Assembly: GCA_009192285.1 (NCBI GenBank)
Contig: WBVU01000015.1
Coordinates: 1-64,000 of the forward strand
DNA: 64,000 nucleotides
Source of the DNA: Morchella semilibera
Lineage: Eukaryota > Ascomycota > Pezizomycetes > Pezizales > Morchellaceae
Direction of reading: 5' to 3'
The position numbers and the translations under genes were made by a program. Every line of letters begins with the position of its first letter. Positions within the stretch are counted from its first letter, which is position 1. The notes beneath the pieces were generated by a model. That model was not told the DNA's origin, ran no database searches, and worked only from the letters and a program-made list of their open reading frames with translations. Below are positions 38,465 through 49,406 of the stretch, piece by piece.

Positions 38465-40921
38465 ATGGTCAACGCCCCTGCCGAAATTGCTCACAAACGA
38501 AAGCGCACCTCGTCATCCCCAACCATGAAGGGTACCACAGAGGACGATACTGCAGACCCCATGTTTGAGAAGCGGAAAGAGGCTCTGGACCAGATCGCGA
38601 AGGATCTACTGATTGTTCTCAAGGAGTGAGTTTTTTTCTTTTCTTTTCTTTTTTCTTTTTTTCCCCCCCAGGATCGAAGCACTGCTGTACCTACGCGTTG
38701 ATTGATCTCTAACCCCCAAAACCCTAGACACGACACCCAGCCCTCCATCCTAACGGCCACCATTCCCACTAGTGATACATCCTCCCCCGAAGGCGGCCCC
38801 CCCAACAAACGCGCAAAGCTTTCATCGCATCCCACAACCATCGCTGAGCGCCTCTCATCAGGCGCCTACTCAACGCCCACAGCCCTCCTCGCCGACATCA
38901 GCGCCGTTTGCCGTACCGTTGACGCGCTCACCACCCACTTTGAGGAGTTTGCGCGCGATGTCGTCACGAGGGAGTGTCTGCGGCGACCCGCCCTCTTCAA
39001 TGGCACGATGCCGCCCGCACGCACGGAGCCCCGTGAAAAGCTCGCGTTGATGGTCATGGGGCAACACGGTCCGCTCTTCTCGTCGCTACAGAATCCCACG
39101 GAGATTGTGGCGTCGCCCGAGGCGCTCTCACGGTCGTCGTCGGCGTCGGAGGAGTCGCCGGCTGCTGCACCACCATCGACAGCGCCCACGTCTACGTGCG
39201 CGTCGCCAAAGACGGCGCCGACAAAGGTGATACGTGTGGTTGCGCCGCTGAATGAGGCGAGTCTGCCGCCGCTGATATCGACTGTTAAGGCCGCGTCGAG
39301 TCCGCTGAAGCGCGAGGCGCCGGAGAACGAGAAGGTCCCGACACTGGGGGAGGCGTTTCCGCCGGTGAGGATTAGCTCGTTGGCGCCGCCAAAGCCGGGG
39401 AGTATGGCGGCAGCGGGTATTGGGTTAAAGTGGGGGGGTGCCATTGGGCCCGGTGGGGCATCGATTGGGAATCCGGCGGCGGCGAGACCGGACCCTGCGG
39501 GGGAGTGGCTGCTGTATAAGAACCACCCGCCGAGGACGGCAAAGTATAAGGCGTTGGCGCGCGGCGAGCCGATAAGGCAGGGAATGGGATTGCCGGCGGA
39601 CTTTGTCGCGGCGTATACGAGTTTTGCGCCGACGCGGGACGATTCGGGGGCGAAAGTTCCGGCGGGAGTCAGGAACCGGGTGTGGTGGGAGAAGGTGGGC
39701 AAGACAATGTTCAAGCAGACGTTTGTCGACCACCCGGGCATCGGCCATATGTACAGGGAATTCGAGGTTACCAAGAAGGCCGATGGAGACGTCGAGATGA
39801 TTGAGGCCACGCAGGACGAGCAGGAGGACGAAGATGAAATCTTCAGGAAGGCGGTGGAGAACTTTGAGCCGGATGAGGACGTCCCAATCGACTTTCGACT
39901 GTTGGAGGGAGCTGAGAAGGAGGAGGAGACGAAGCAGAAGAAGGATGAGGATGAGCCCGTGGCGGGTGTCAACACTGACGAGACCCTCAAGGAGATCTCA
40001 AACCTCCTCAAACGCCTCCAAAGCCATCAGTATATCCGTCTATCCACCGCTCCGACCCTCCCCGCCCCGCGCATCAACACCTCCTCTACAGTCCCCTCTA
40101 CAACCCCCGCCGCCGCCGCCGCCACCACCATGACCCCCGACACCCCGCACACTCCCACCCCCGAGGAGCTCACCATCTACAACGATATCCAGACCCGTCT
40201 CACCCACCTCATCTCGACCCTCCCGCCTCACCTTACAATAACAACCGACGGTACCCCCTCCGCCCCAGTAGCCATCTCCCCGCTCATTCCGCTACAATCC
40301 GGGACCCCAATCTACACTGGGACCCTCCCCTCCACACCCACCGTCCAACCGGCCGCTATTGCAGCCCTCAACGCAGCAGTGGGCATGTCGCCCTCCACCC
40401 CCTCACCAGCGCCAATCGCAATGATGTCGCGCCAATCCGTCAACGTCCCCGCGCCGCTCCCACCGCGGCTCCAGGGCGCCCCAAACGTGCAGACCTACTA
40501 CCAGCCCCAGCAGTACCACGGTCACCAGCTGCCGGCCGCGACACAACCACACCACTATCCAAGCCCGTATGCGCCCCCACCGCCGAGGGTCGTCAGCCCG
40601 GGCGTGCAGCGCGTTGGCCAGCCGATGTTTCACGCCCATAGCATGCCGCCTACGACGCCGCGCAGGGTCAACGTGCCACCGCCCATGGGGCTTGCGGCAA
40701 TCGGTGCTGGCTATGGCAGCGGTGGTGGTGGTGGTGGTGGTGGTGGCGGCGGCGGCGGCGGGTATGCGGCAGCACAGGCTGCTGCGCAGGGTGTGCAGGG
40801 GGTCGTTCCGCAGAGCGCGCAGAGGCCGGACGGACTGAGGATGGGGGTACAGCATACCCAGGCGAGCATGGAGAATGGGACGGTGCCGGGGGGGAGGTAT
40901 GCCGGCAGGAGTAGGAGGTAG
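38465..40921 (+). CDS. Chromatin-remodelling subunit, RSC58-like
   Basis: Two exons: 38465-38625 and 38728-40921, intron 102 nt (GTGAGT...CCCTAG), about 784 aa. The N-terminal 150 residues (RKEALDQIAKDLLIVLKEHD, later SGAYSTPTALLADISAVCRT) look like the degenerate bromodomain region of ascomycete Rsc58. The central block (GEWLLYKNHPPRTAKYKALA, GLPADFVAAYTSFAP, RVWWEKVGKTMFKQTF, PDEDVPIDFRLLEG) is the conserved core I associate with that RSC-complex family. Then come an acidic stretch, Thr/Pro-rich linkers, a Gln/His/Pro-rich segment and a polyglycine run near the end. The likely role is nucleosome remodelling in the nucleus. The family call is from memory of sequence style, so moderate; an Rxt2-type or other chromatin protein remains possible. 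Confidence 0.5.
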
Positions 40922-41542
40922 TGTGATGGGTTTTTCTTTTTTTTTACATTTTTTTTTTTACCTTTTTTTAAAAAGAATGAAGGGGCTTCTTTTGTGTTTC
41001 TGCATCTCTCTGTTTCTCTGTGTGTGTGTTTGTCTGTGTGTACTCCGTTTCAGTTCTTTGTAGTTTTCTTTATATTTTCTTCTTCCAGTGCTACTTTACA
41101 CGGTGTGCCATTGCCGAACGAGACGAGACGAGACGAGAGTCCGAGTGGGAGGGGGGGATTAGCATATATACGTGCATGTGTGTGTGTGTGAGTGAAGACT
41201 GACTGACTGACTGAATGACAAGTTCCTTTCTCTTTTCTTACTTCTAGTAGTTCTTTTCTTTTCTTTCTGGATCACCGAGACGGCTATAAAACTAGGGGTG
41301 GGGGAGGAGAGAATGTTTTTGTGTATGTGTGTTAATAAATAAATAAATGGGTTGATCATGGGCGAGCACTCATTCACTCACAGTCTCACTCACTGCGGGT
41401 CACTCGTTTTCAGTCCTGGATGAGGGTTTATATCACAGAGGCCATTCTACAGAGGATACATGAATACTTAATTATATACCATCTCATCAACTATCAATTC
41501 CGTCCCATCCCACCGGTACCGCTATCTACACCACGAATCCGC

Positions 41543-41911
41543 CTACCTCAACCCCCCCGCCGCAAACCCGGTCCTCAGCCTCTCACCAACCCACGCGCCG
41601 GCCCCGCCCGCATCCCGCACGAGCCCGGCCACCCTGTACACGGGGACCATAGCGCCGACGGGCACCGCGCGCAACACATGTCCCGGGTCCCCGGTGACGC
41701 CGAGGACGTGCACGCGCTGCCAGCGCAGGCGCTTGACGGCCTTGACGTACTCTGCGAGCGTGGTTGCGTCGGCGGCGGAGACGAGCAGCGCGCCCGGGCG
41801 GCCCCGCAGGTAGAGCGCGCTGGTCGAGGGGAGGCGCCGGGTCAGTGTTTGCAGCGCGGTGAGCTTGCGCGGGGAGTGGAAGTGGTGGAATGTTAGCAGC
41901 GCGAGGGGCAT
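41543..41911 (-). CDS. Small DUF1115-like protein (RWDD-type C-terminal domain)
   Basis: 122 aa, single exon, starting at MPLALLTFHHF; a longer upstream start (41959) lies in His/Gln-rich leader. The segments LLTFHHFHSPRKLTALQTLT, LYLRGRPGALLVSAADATTL and YVKAVKRLRWQRVHVLGV follow the pattern of the DUF1115 domain found at the C-terminus of RWDD2 proteins and as a stand-alone domain in fungi (FHH, a G-x-PG loop, a V-x-x-x-L-x-W-x-R segment). Biochemical role unknown. Its start is only about 120 bp from the divergent Nse2 start, so the two probably share a promoter. Confidence 0.5.
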   Translation of the reverse strand: MPLALLTFHHFHSPRKLTALQTLTRRLPSTSALYLRGRPGALLVSAADATTLAEYVKAVKRLRWQRVHVLGVTGDPGHVLRAVPVGAMVPVYRVAGLVRDAGGAGAWVGERLRTGFAAGGLR

Positions 41912-42032
41912 TGTTTGTTGTTTGTGTTTGTGGTGTTGCTGTGTGTGTGAGGTCATCAATGTATTTAACTACTTATCTACTCCAATAAACTACTTTATCT
42001 ATCTACACAACACCACCACCACCACACAAAAA
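41912..42032. promoter_or_regulatory. Short divergent promoter between DUF1115-like gene and nse2
   Basis: Only 121 bp separate the two start codons. The stretch is rich in (CAC)n and TTGTTTG-type simple sequence. Such a short shared spacer suggests coexpression, but no specific binding site was recognised. Confidence 0.4.
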
Positions 42033-43116
42033 ATGGCACCCAACCGCCCGCCCACGACCAGCGCCCCCCCACCGACCGCCCTCCCCGCCTACGAGCCGCC
42101 GCTCCTCCCGCTAACGCCGACCGCGCAAAGCGCACTCACGACACTGACCGAGAACCACGGGCGCCCCACCCCGCTCGACAAGCTGACGGGGAGCGTCTCA
42201 CGGGCGCTCGAGGACCTCGGCGGCATCGCCGCCGACCTCGCCGAACACGTTCCCGCCGGCGACGCCGACAGCGACGCCTCCGACAGCGAGGCGCGGCCGG
42301 CGCGCCAGCGCCTCCTCGACGAGCTCGAGGTCCAGGCGCGGGTGCTCGTCGACCAGGGTAGGGTTGCCGCGGACATGAAGGAGGTGCTTGGGCTTGCTGT
42401 GCGCGATGTTGGGGCGCCGGAGGGGGGCGTGGGCGTTGTGGGCGGGTTTGGGCGGAGGATGGCGGAGCGCGCGGTCCACTACGACGGGCTGGGGATGAGG
42501 TCGAAGTATGCACCCCCCCCCCCTCTCCCCGCCGCTAGAAGACTGGCTACTAACAGGGGGCAGATACGGCAATGTGGCCGAATACGTCCAGTTCCGGCGG
42601 ATGGTGTGGACCTCTCAGCGCGGCGACACGCAGATGCCCAAGGCCTCGACGTGGTTCAGCCACCTTGACGCTTCTTCGCAGGCCGCGCAGCCGCAGCCGC
42701 AGCAGGGCGACAACGACGACGACGGGGAGGACTCGGACATTGAGATTGCGCAGGAGCGCCACTCGTACCAGTGTCCGCTGACGCTGCGGACGTTCTCGGA
42801 GCCGTACACGTCGACCGTGTGTCCGCACTCGTTCGAGCGCGCCGCCATCCTCGAGTATATCCGTGGGCGCGGGCGCGGCGGCGTCAGCTGCCCTGTGCCT
42901 GGGTGTGCGCAGGTGCTGACGGTGGCGCTGGTTAGGCCGGATCCGGTGCTTGAGAGGAGGGTGAAGAGGGCTAGGAGGCTGGAGGAGGAGGAGGAGGAGG
43001 AGGAGGAGGAGGAGGAGGGGCAGGGGAGCGGGCAGGAGGGGGTGAAGAGGGAGGGGGTGAAGAGGGGGGGGAAGAGGAGGAGGGGGAGGGTGGTGGAGGT
43101 TAGCGACGAGGAGTAG
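42033..43116 (+). CDS. nse2: SMC5/6 complex SUMO E3 ligase Nse2/Mms21
   Basis: Two exons: 42033-42505 and 42564-43116, intron 58 nt (GTATGC...GGGCAG) containing a C run; 341 aa. The N-terminal half is helical and should pack on the Smc5 coiled coil. Residues about 225-270 form an SP-RING: CPLTLRTFSEPYTSTVCPHS, then FERAAILEYI and SCPVPGC, preceded by the acidic DIEIAQERHSYQ typical of Nse2. The zinc ligands (Cys, Cys-x-His, Cys...Cys) are present. Nse2 SUMOylates repair and cohesion factors in the nucleus. The C-terminus carries an unusual run of about 12 Glu encoded by a (GAG)n tract at about 42981-43017, then a Lys/Arg/Gly-rich tail. Confidence 0.85.
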
Positions 43117-45337
43117 GTAGCCTTTTTTTTTTTTAGTTTAGTTTAGTATTAGTTTTAGTTTTAGTTTTAGTTTGGTACCACTCTTTTCTTTTTCCTTCTC
43201 TTCTCCTTCTCCTTCTTCCAGTAGTCTTAGGGAACCCAAAGAGGGCCGGTGGTCCTCACCATATATGCATAAATCCCCACCACCACCGCATCCAAGACAC
43301 GAGTGATACCCCATGTCTCCAGTGGTTGTATAACCCAGCACTAGACCCAGCCCGCTGCATGTGCCCGACTGGGGGCATAATAAGCTGACAACCACAGAGG
43401 AGAGGCGCCCCGGGTATGGTGCGGTTCTACGGATCGTCGCGGCATACAACTAATGACTTAAAAATCAGTTGTGGTGGTGGGTGCGGCCGAGTGATAATCC
43501 GTGACGCCGTCTACTGGCCCGGCGGTCTCTGGATGGGGGTAACACTTACCTAAGTGCTAGCCTGGTCTGGGCGGGCTATCGTTAAAGAGGAGCTACAGAC
43601 AACGTCTTCTGGTGATGTTGGGCTCAATCCCGGGGTCGGATTAATCAACAGGGCGTTATCATTTCTGGGACTACACGTGGTATGGCGCGCGCCGGTCCTA
43701 CCCAAACACCACCTCCACAAAAAACCCATCTCAACACCACACCACACCACGCCACAATTGATTAAAAAAACATTTAAAACAGAGAGCTGGTGATTCTCTG
43801 TCTCTATTTCTTTTTAAACCCATTTTTGAGAGACTTTATGTTTTTAGCCCAGTGGCCGGCCCAAAATAGGCAAAGAAAGTATCCCGCCGTCCGGCGCCGG
43901 ATAGCGCTGGCTGGCAGTACTTGTGCGGGCGGCGGGGGAAGAGGCCGGGTGGGTGGGTTGGGGTCAGGAGGGGGGCTATGGTTTTGCGTGTCTTTTTCAC
44001 TGGTGTGCTTTGGCTTTGGTAGTTTTGGGGGGGACTGGGGTTTTCTGTATGGTGTGCTATTCTAGGTACATGCATGTATACACGTACTCTGGTTATCCCC
44101 CCTCCGCTCCCCCAATCCCATACATTTCATTACCCTAAATTAATGATGTAAACAAACAAACTTTCATTGCCTTTGATGCATTGCCAAGGAGATTGATCTT
44201 TCCACAAACGGGGGGCTCATAAACTACAGCGGCACAAACAAAAGCATCGTGGCGTGGCCTAGTGGTAATACACTGGGCTTCGTCATATGACCACGACAGG
44301 TTCAAATCCTGGTGGGAGCAGTGATGAGAAAGCCCAACATGGTAGCGACGCTCTTGAGGGATGAGTACTTCTTCACGTAAGTCTTTTGTTGCCGGCTCTC
44401 TTATCATTTATGTAAATTTTAGGGAACAGTGGTAGGCAAATCCTCTCCACGGTACGTACATGTTGTCGTGCTTAGTCAATGCCCGGGCGCAAAAGGATGT
44501 AATCTAGTACATAGTAGATTGACTTGGTAAGGGGTGTGTGGATGTGCCCGGCCGTCTTGTGCAGGCGTGGCGTGGGGGTGGGTTTTACACATAATGGCGA
44601 GTCCCCGTCACGGACATAGTATAGATTGAAGAACCCAGCGACACATGCACCAACAGACCCATAAACGCACTGTCAGTTGAAATATCCACAGCACAACCAG
44701 CCCGTCACCTCGTAACAGCCACTGCCCCCAACCCTAACCCGCGCGCTTCACAGCCCATCCTGCACGGTCTGTCCCGGGGGTGCACTCGCTGGAGGCTGGG
44801 TCAACAAACCAACAAGGACAGCAGGCCAGCATTTTCCACCACAGGGTAGCTGCATACGCGGACGGGACCAGAAAACCGGCCCGAGTGTCGAACGAGCGTC
44901 TCTAGCTGGACAGAACATACCAAGCTACGGGCGCTTACTAGCCAGCGACCCCCAGTGCGGTTCCAATTGTGTGGCTGAGCCCACGGTTTGGGTCATGGGA
45001 TGTCACTCGGGCGTTTCGATGCCCGTAATAGATGACTGGGTTAGGTATGTCGCACGTGGTTCATCTGTACTAACGAAAGTAGGCATGCAGAAATATGTAC
45101 GAAGCCGTCGGGGGTACAAAAAGGAAGCTACATAGTACAAATAACCAAAGAAGACCGACTACCACCACCACCACCACCACCACCACCGATCATGCTAGCC
45201 ACAGTTACTTATTAAACCGTACCACCAAACCGAACCTGGGGTCGGAATCCAAGCGGTCCATCAGCACCGCTGTATATATAAAAAAGAGGGCTTACGGTTG
45301 TGCACCAGAACCCTAGGCTAGAGAGATCTACCCATAT
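43117..45337. other. Intergenic region with RNA-gene-like fragments
   Basis: 2.2 kb without a supported protein gene. It contains a (TTTAG)n-like repeat at 43133-43172, an imperfect copy of the GAGTGATATCCCATG motif (43298-43312) and another in reverse (44993-45011), a tRNA-like segment at 44250-44325, a weaker A-box-like sequence near 43485 (GCGGCCGAGTGATAA), and an (ACC)n microsatellite at 45161-45187. Confidence 0.45.
44250..44345 (+). repeat. tRNA-derived SINE-like head
   Basis: A good Pol III A box (TGGCCTAGTGG at 44255-44265) lies about 45 nt before a B box (GGTTCAAATCC at 44300-44310), the spacing of a tRNA gene. The T-arm pairs four of five positions. The seven bases before the A box do not pair with those after the T-arm, so there is no acceptor stem and it is unlikely to be a working tRNA. 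A tRNA-derived SINE head is the best explanation. No clear second copy was found in the window. Confidence 0.45.
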
Positions 45338-45767
45338 CTATCTATACCTTCTCCCCGACTTCCTCGCAGCCCCGGAGGTGTAGGTGTAGGGTGCTGATGC
45401 TGCCGCATATGCAAAGATGGCACAGATGCAGAGCACATCGCCAGCACTAACAGTAACCGTCGTCGCCCGATCGTGTTGTGGGCTTGCAACAAGCGGTAGT
45501 AACTATTAATTACACTCAACCAATTAAGTAACCGCCCGCCAGACCAGAAGGCACTACACAGAGGATAAACACAAACTTACATTCCCCCGTCCCCGCCTCC
45601 AAAACCAATAACTCTGAACGACGCCAAAAACCGCCCACCACGCCCGTAACAGCAACCACATCAGCGCCCTGCTCTCGCGTCTGCTGCAGGATACCATCGC
45701 TGGCCCCGACATTTGTAGCGTGCGCAAAAATAAAGACCATTGTGGTAGCGGTGGTTGGAATATTCAT
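45338..45767 (-). pseudogene. Two-helix small-protein family, copy 1 (frameshifted)
   Basis: Exon 1 starts at 45767 (MNIPTTATTMVFIFAHATN, later TREQGADVVAV) and reaches a GTAAGT donor right after plus position 45581. Its reading frame ends in the wrong phase. Dropping one T of TTTT at about 45625 would give the family ending (YWFWRRGRGN then donor), but with about ten helix residues missing. Exon 2 on the other side of the intron reads VSAGDVLCICAIFAYAAASA and stops at 45338. Intron position, REEQ-like motif (here TREQ) and second helix match the intact copies. It is probably a decayed member. The intron acceptor was not resolved. Confidence 0.55.
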
Positions 45768-46278
45768 TGGAACTACGGATCACGTGACGAGCATCGAGGA
45801 AGAGAGAGTCATGTGACGTTTAAATACAGGTGTTCTGTCACCTAACCCTAATCCTAATGACGTGTCACGTGAAACACAAACAAGGCTGTAATTTCATCGT
45901 ATGCGCGTGTGCGGCATGGTACGGGGCTGTGTGTACGAATTGCGGTCACGTCCCCGCTTGGTGTTTATTGGCTTGGGTTGTCAAAGTTTTCCAGCGCGGA
46001 GGCTCCAGATCATGAAAAGTCACTCGGTAGGGCCAAATCGAGTGGGGGTCATGATCGATACTGTGTCTAACGGCTCTTGTTTATCTTCACAAACAAGGCG
46101 CCCCCTGGATCGCTTCAGAGAGAATGTATAATACTTTATTTTACTGAATCCAACCAGAACAGCCGCAACACACAAAAACACAACCCGCAAACCCAACAAC
46201 CCCAATCCAGCCAACCATCTCCCCACCACCGTAGCCTGCAGATAACGGTTCTAACCTCTTACAGCACGCCCACACCAT

Positions 46279-46724
46279 TCAGGACCCTCTGTCATACCTA
46301 CCACCACCCTGTTCTACATCCTCGGTCGGCCCCAAGGCGCGGCGGGGCAGGGCTCTGAGGGAACGGGCCGGCTCAGAGGCAATATACATGAGGACAATAA
46401 AGACGTAGAGAGCATCGTTGACACTTATGACCGCTGGTGGCCGGCCTGGCAGTGGGGACGGAAGGTTTGTCGCTGCGGTGGACTATTTTTTTTTAAGTGG
46501 CCGTCTATCTATACGTACGGGAGAGGGCTTACACTTCGCCTGCGGGTTTGCCAGTACCTGTATCCCAGGATCAAGAGGGGGATGATTGCTATTACAAGGC
46601 CGGAAATGCTGGTGACGGAAGCGATTACATCAACACTACCACTCCGCTCTCCCCGAGGGTGTAGAGTGGAGTGGGCGACGGTGTGGATTGCTGGGACGGG
46701 CGTGGTGGTGGTAGAACTGGCCAT
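46279..46724 (-). CDS. Two-helix small-protein family, copy 2
   Basis: Two exons: 46724-46533 and 46482-46279, intron 50 nt (GTAAGC...AAATAG), phase 0; 131 aa. The N-terminus is Ser/Thr/Pro/His-rich (MASSTTTTPVPAIHTVAHST). A short charged segment (PRGERSGS) precedes helix 1 (VTSISGLVIAIIPLLILGYR), then a basic patch (TRRRS) at the splice junction. Exon 2 begins with a polar Pro-rich linker and has helix 2 (VNDALYVFIVLMYIASEPAR) and a basic/acidic tail. It is shorter than a receptor and has no signal-peptide cleavage pattern. The domain plan equals copies 4, 5 and 6. Function unknown; no known family recognised. Confidence 0.6.
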
Positions 46725-47348
46725 GGAGCGGAAGTTGCCGGGGGTTTGGTTAGTTTGGTTAGTTAAGAAAAAGGTTTCTAGTTCAGGCAGCGGGATTTAT
46801 GGTCGACTGCAGCCAAGAAAGTCCGTCCGGAGCTGGCCCTAGCCGACATGCCAAGACACTGAGTGATATCCCATGAACCAACTTCCCTCGGGCAGGTGTA
46901 GAAATAAATCATCTTATTGTTTGTTGTATGTGTTGGTATCAATGATTCAAAATTTTGGCTCCGCTTTTTTGCTAGAAACAAAATTGAATATACAGTAACA
47001 ATATTATAACAAATCTTTCCTCCAATATATAAGCCTTGGGTGCCTTCTTATCCACTGCCGCTCCCCCTTCCCCTTCCTCCTGTCTATTAACCTGTAAGGA
47101 TATAACAAGTACGTCGCGCAGCCCTAGCCCCGCCCCCGAAGGCCCCCTATGACTCTTGTATATTCTATATGTCTGATGAACCATCAACTATCCCATCTGT
47201 ACCATAGACTTTAAGAACAGCTCGAGATCTCCACCAATACCTCCCCCCCATTTACAGCTTCTAAAGCTTCGGGATACCAGTTCCAAGGGGACCAAGAGTG
47301 AACCGACAGTGTCTTCTGGCACAGAGCTTTACTCTACTCCAAAAACCC

Positions 47349-47781
47349 TCAATCCAATTTAGCGGAGCACGAGGCAGAGGGACGAGCTGGCTCAGATGCA
47401 ATCAACACACCGCATAACAATAAAGCTAGAGCAGCATTGACGTTTACCGCCGAACCTGTGCTGTGCATCGGGAAGGAGGGTGTTGGAGGTAATTGCGTTG
47501 ACTATATACTTGACAAGTTAGTTTAGATTACCTATATATATTATGCGAAAGATCAGTTAGTTGTCCAGCATAGGGCTCACATTCCACCTGGAACTCACCC
47601 AGTAGTGCTTGTACCCCATGGATTAACGCAAGGGCAAGGACCGCGGTCAAAGCGTGACAATAATATACCGGTGGAAAAAACGGCCACACCAAGACCGTTG
47701 TTTTGCTCTTCTCGGATACAGTCTATTAAGTGGGTATCGGAAGTCAGGAACATTATCGGTAGCACAACTCTTTATGGCCAT
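47349..47781 (-). pseudogene. Two-helix small-protein family, copy 3 (frameshifted)
   Basis: Exon 1 starts at 47781 (MAIKSCATDNVPDFRYPLN). It contains the REEQ motif in a shifted frame (REEQNNGLGVAVFSTGIL) and ends GYKHYWVSSRWN directly before a GTGAGC donor at plus 47580, as in the other copies. At least two frame changes are needed to join these pieces. Exon 2 reads VNVNAALALLLCGVLIASEP and stops at 47349. Residues NVPDFRYPLN correspond to GIPDTRYVFHSL of copy 4. It is a recognisable but broken paralogue. Confidence 0.55.
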
Positions 47782-48903
47782 ACCTACAAAGTCAAGATCA
47801 GAATCCCCATAACAGTTTAACTCTGGATAACGTACCGTGGTTGCTTTCGGAGTTACACTCGATCATGGCCGTTGGTCAATCAGAGTGCAGTGTTCTTGGT
47901 GCGTGGCCAATGGAAAGGCCAGCTTGGTCCTAGCCACATACATCGTGTCTGGAAACCAGTTGATCACAATGATGATACCGACGTGGCCAAGTATTACATG
48001 AAGGGATGTACTTCCAACTTTAACTAACATATACATGTAGTGATCGTGGCATATTCAAGTATGGTTGGGGGCAGGGACACCTTAGGTTGAGCCGGAGTGT
48101 CAAAGTTGCTGAACTTTGAAGCCAACCAACACAACACATTAAAATTAAAATAGCCATGTAGGGTGATAGGGGAAGAGGTAAATAACACTGTAACAGAGCC
48201 CAGTCAATTCTATCTATTGTTGTTGTTGAGCTATTGAATTTCTAAAAGTTGGGTTTTTGGTAAGAGGCTGGCAATAAATTACCTTCCACCCGATTAGGAA
48301 GTACACTACTACAGAATTACCCAATTGGGAATACATTACTGGTTCATGGACAGTCTCTTGGCATAAGGCCACTCACTGTCTTGGCGTTTTCAGAGCGATT
48401 TAATGCCAAGTAAATACTAGATCAGGAAGCGATCTTTACTGGGTACCCCCGTCTCTAGGTACCATATATACACGTAGTGGACATATATACCACTTTTCTA
48501 TGCCTAGGTGGTGGGCTACAGAGGCCGGATTTCGGTGACAAATCTTTCAGTATCAGTCGATTGTTTGTGTTCCAAATCATATATAATCACTCGGGTATGC
48601 TCGGCCATTGCGAGGTCTCATTTGGCCCCAAAATAAAGAACAGGGCCATAGTACTTGGAGTTATATCTAGCGAAATAACTCTCATTCCTTATTAAACAAA
48701 AGCGAATCAAAGATAGAATGCGAATTGAACTCCTCAACATAAATAATCGCCATACAAAGGAAAGGAGCTGGAAAACTCCCTCTCAAATCTTTCCAACCTA
48801 TCATAGTCAGTCAGCTAACTGCTCAAACTCTCGATATAACAATCCAAGATCTTTAATAAGTAACTCACAATTCCGAACCGCCCGTCGAGAATGCAGTAGT
48901 AGT
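47782..48903. other. Intergenic region within the family array
   Basis: 1.1 kb, AT-rich, one TACATGTA at 48032. No coding region or repeat I could pair. Confidence 0.35.
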
Positions 48904-49406
48904 TCAAGATACAGATCTATGCCTAGATCTCAGCTCCGTCTCGAAACCGGTATTTAGCGCGTATAAATTGGGGCCAAAGGCACGGCTCGGCGAAGACGAA
49001 ATATACATGGTGATGAAACAAATGTAGAGAATATCATTGGCATTCGTTGTAGGCAAATGCGGGTGCATAAATGTATGCGCATGGTTATTCATAGCAGGGG
49101 CGGGCACTAATGTCTGAGCAGGTGTTAGATTGGACCATAGGGCATAAAGCACAAAGGTATATAGGAAATAAGACTGACATTTTGCTTGCACCTTTTCAAG
49201 TATTTATATCCCATGAAGACAAGTGTAAGAATCGCGACTAAAACACCGATAATACTAGTGACAGTAGTGATCACGTTGACGCTGTTACCGTCTTGCTCTT
49301 CTCGGGTATGTAGGCTGTGGAACACATAGCGCGTATCAGGGATTCCGGTTGCAGCATGAGCAAAGGTAAAGGTCGGGGACATAGCAGCGGTGGCAGTCAA
49401 GTCCAT
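48904..49406 (-). CDS. Two-helix small-protein family, copy 4
   Basis: Two exons: 49406-49179 and 49113-48904, intron 65 nt (donor GTCAGT, acceptor GCTCAG), phase 0; 145 aa. Thr/Ala-rich N-terminus (MDLTATAAMSPTFTFAHAAT), GIPDTRYVF, THREEQ-equivalent HTREEQD, helix 1 (TSIIGVLVAILTLVFMGYKY), basic patch (LKRCKQN) at the junction, then an exon-2 linker (His/Pro-rich), helix 2 (NDILYICFITMYISSSPSRA) and a polar tail. The start is the first ATG downstream of an in-frame upstream region without ATG. Best full-length representative of the 45-49 kb array. Confidence 0.6.

Noticed and set aside
38866-40855. Antisense frames up to 381 codons opposite the RSC58-like gene
   Set aside because: High GC at third positions produces long antisense frames; composition is Ser/Gly/Arg without domains, and the sense strand has an intron and a conserved core.
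45077-45316. A small protein gene around the (ACC)n tract
   Set aside because: The frame is mostly Thr from the microsatellite with no conserved or structured part.
45836-45860. CCTAACCCTAATCCTAA, resembling a telomere repeat
   Set aside because: Only about three imperfect units, internal, with genes on both sides; no evidence of a chromosome end.
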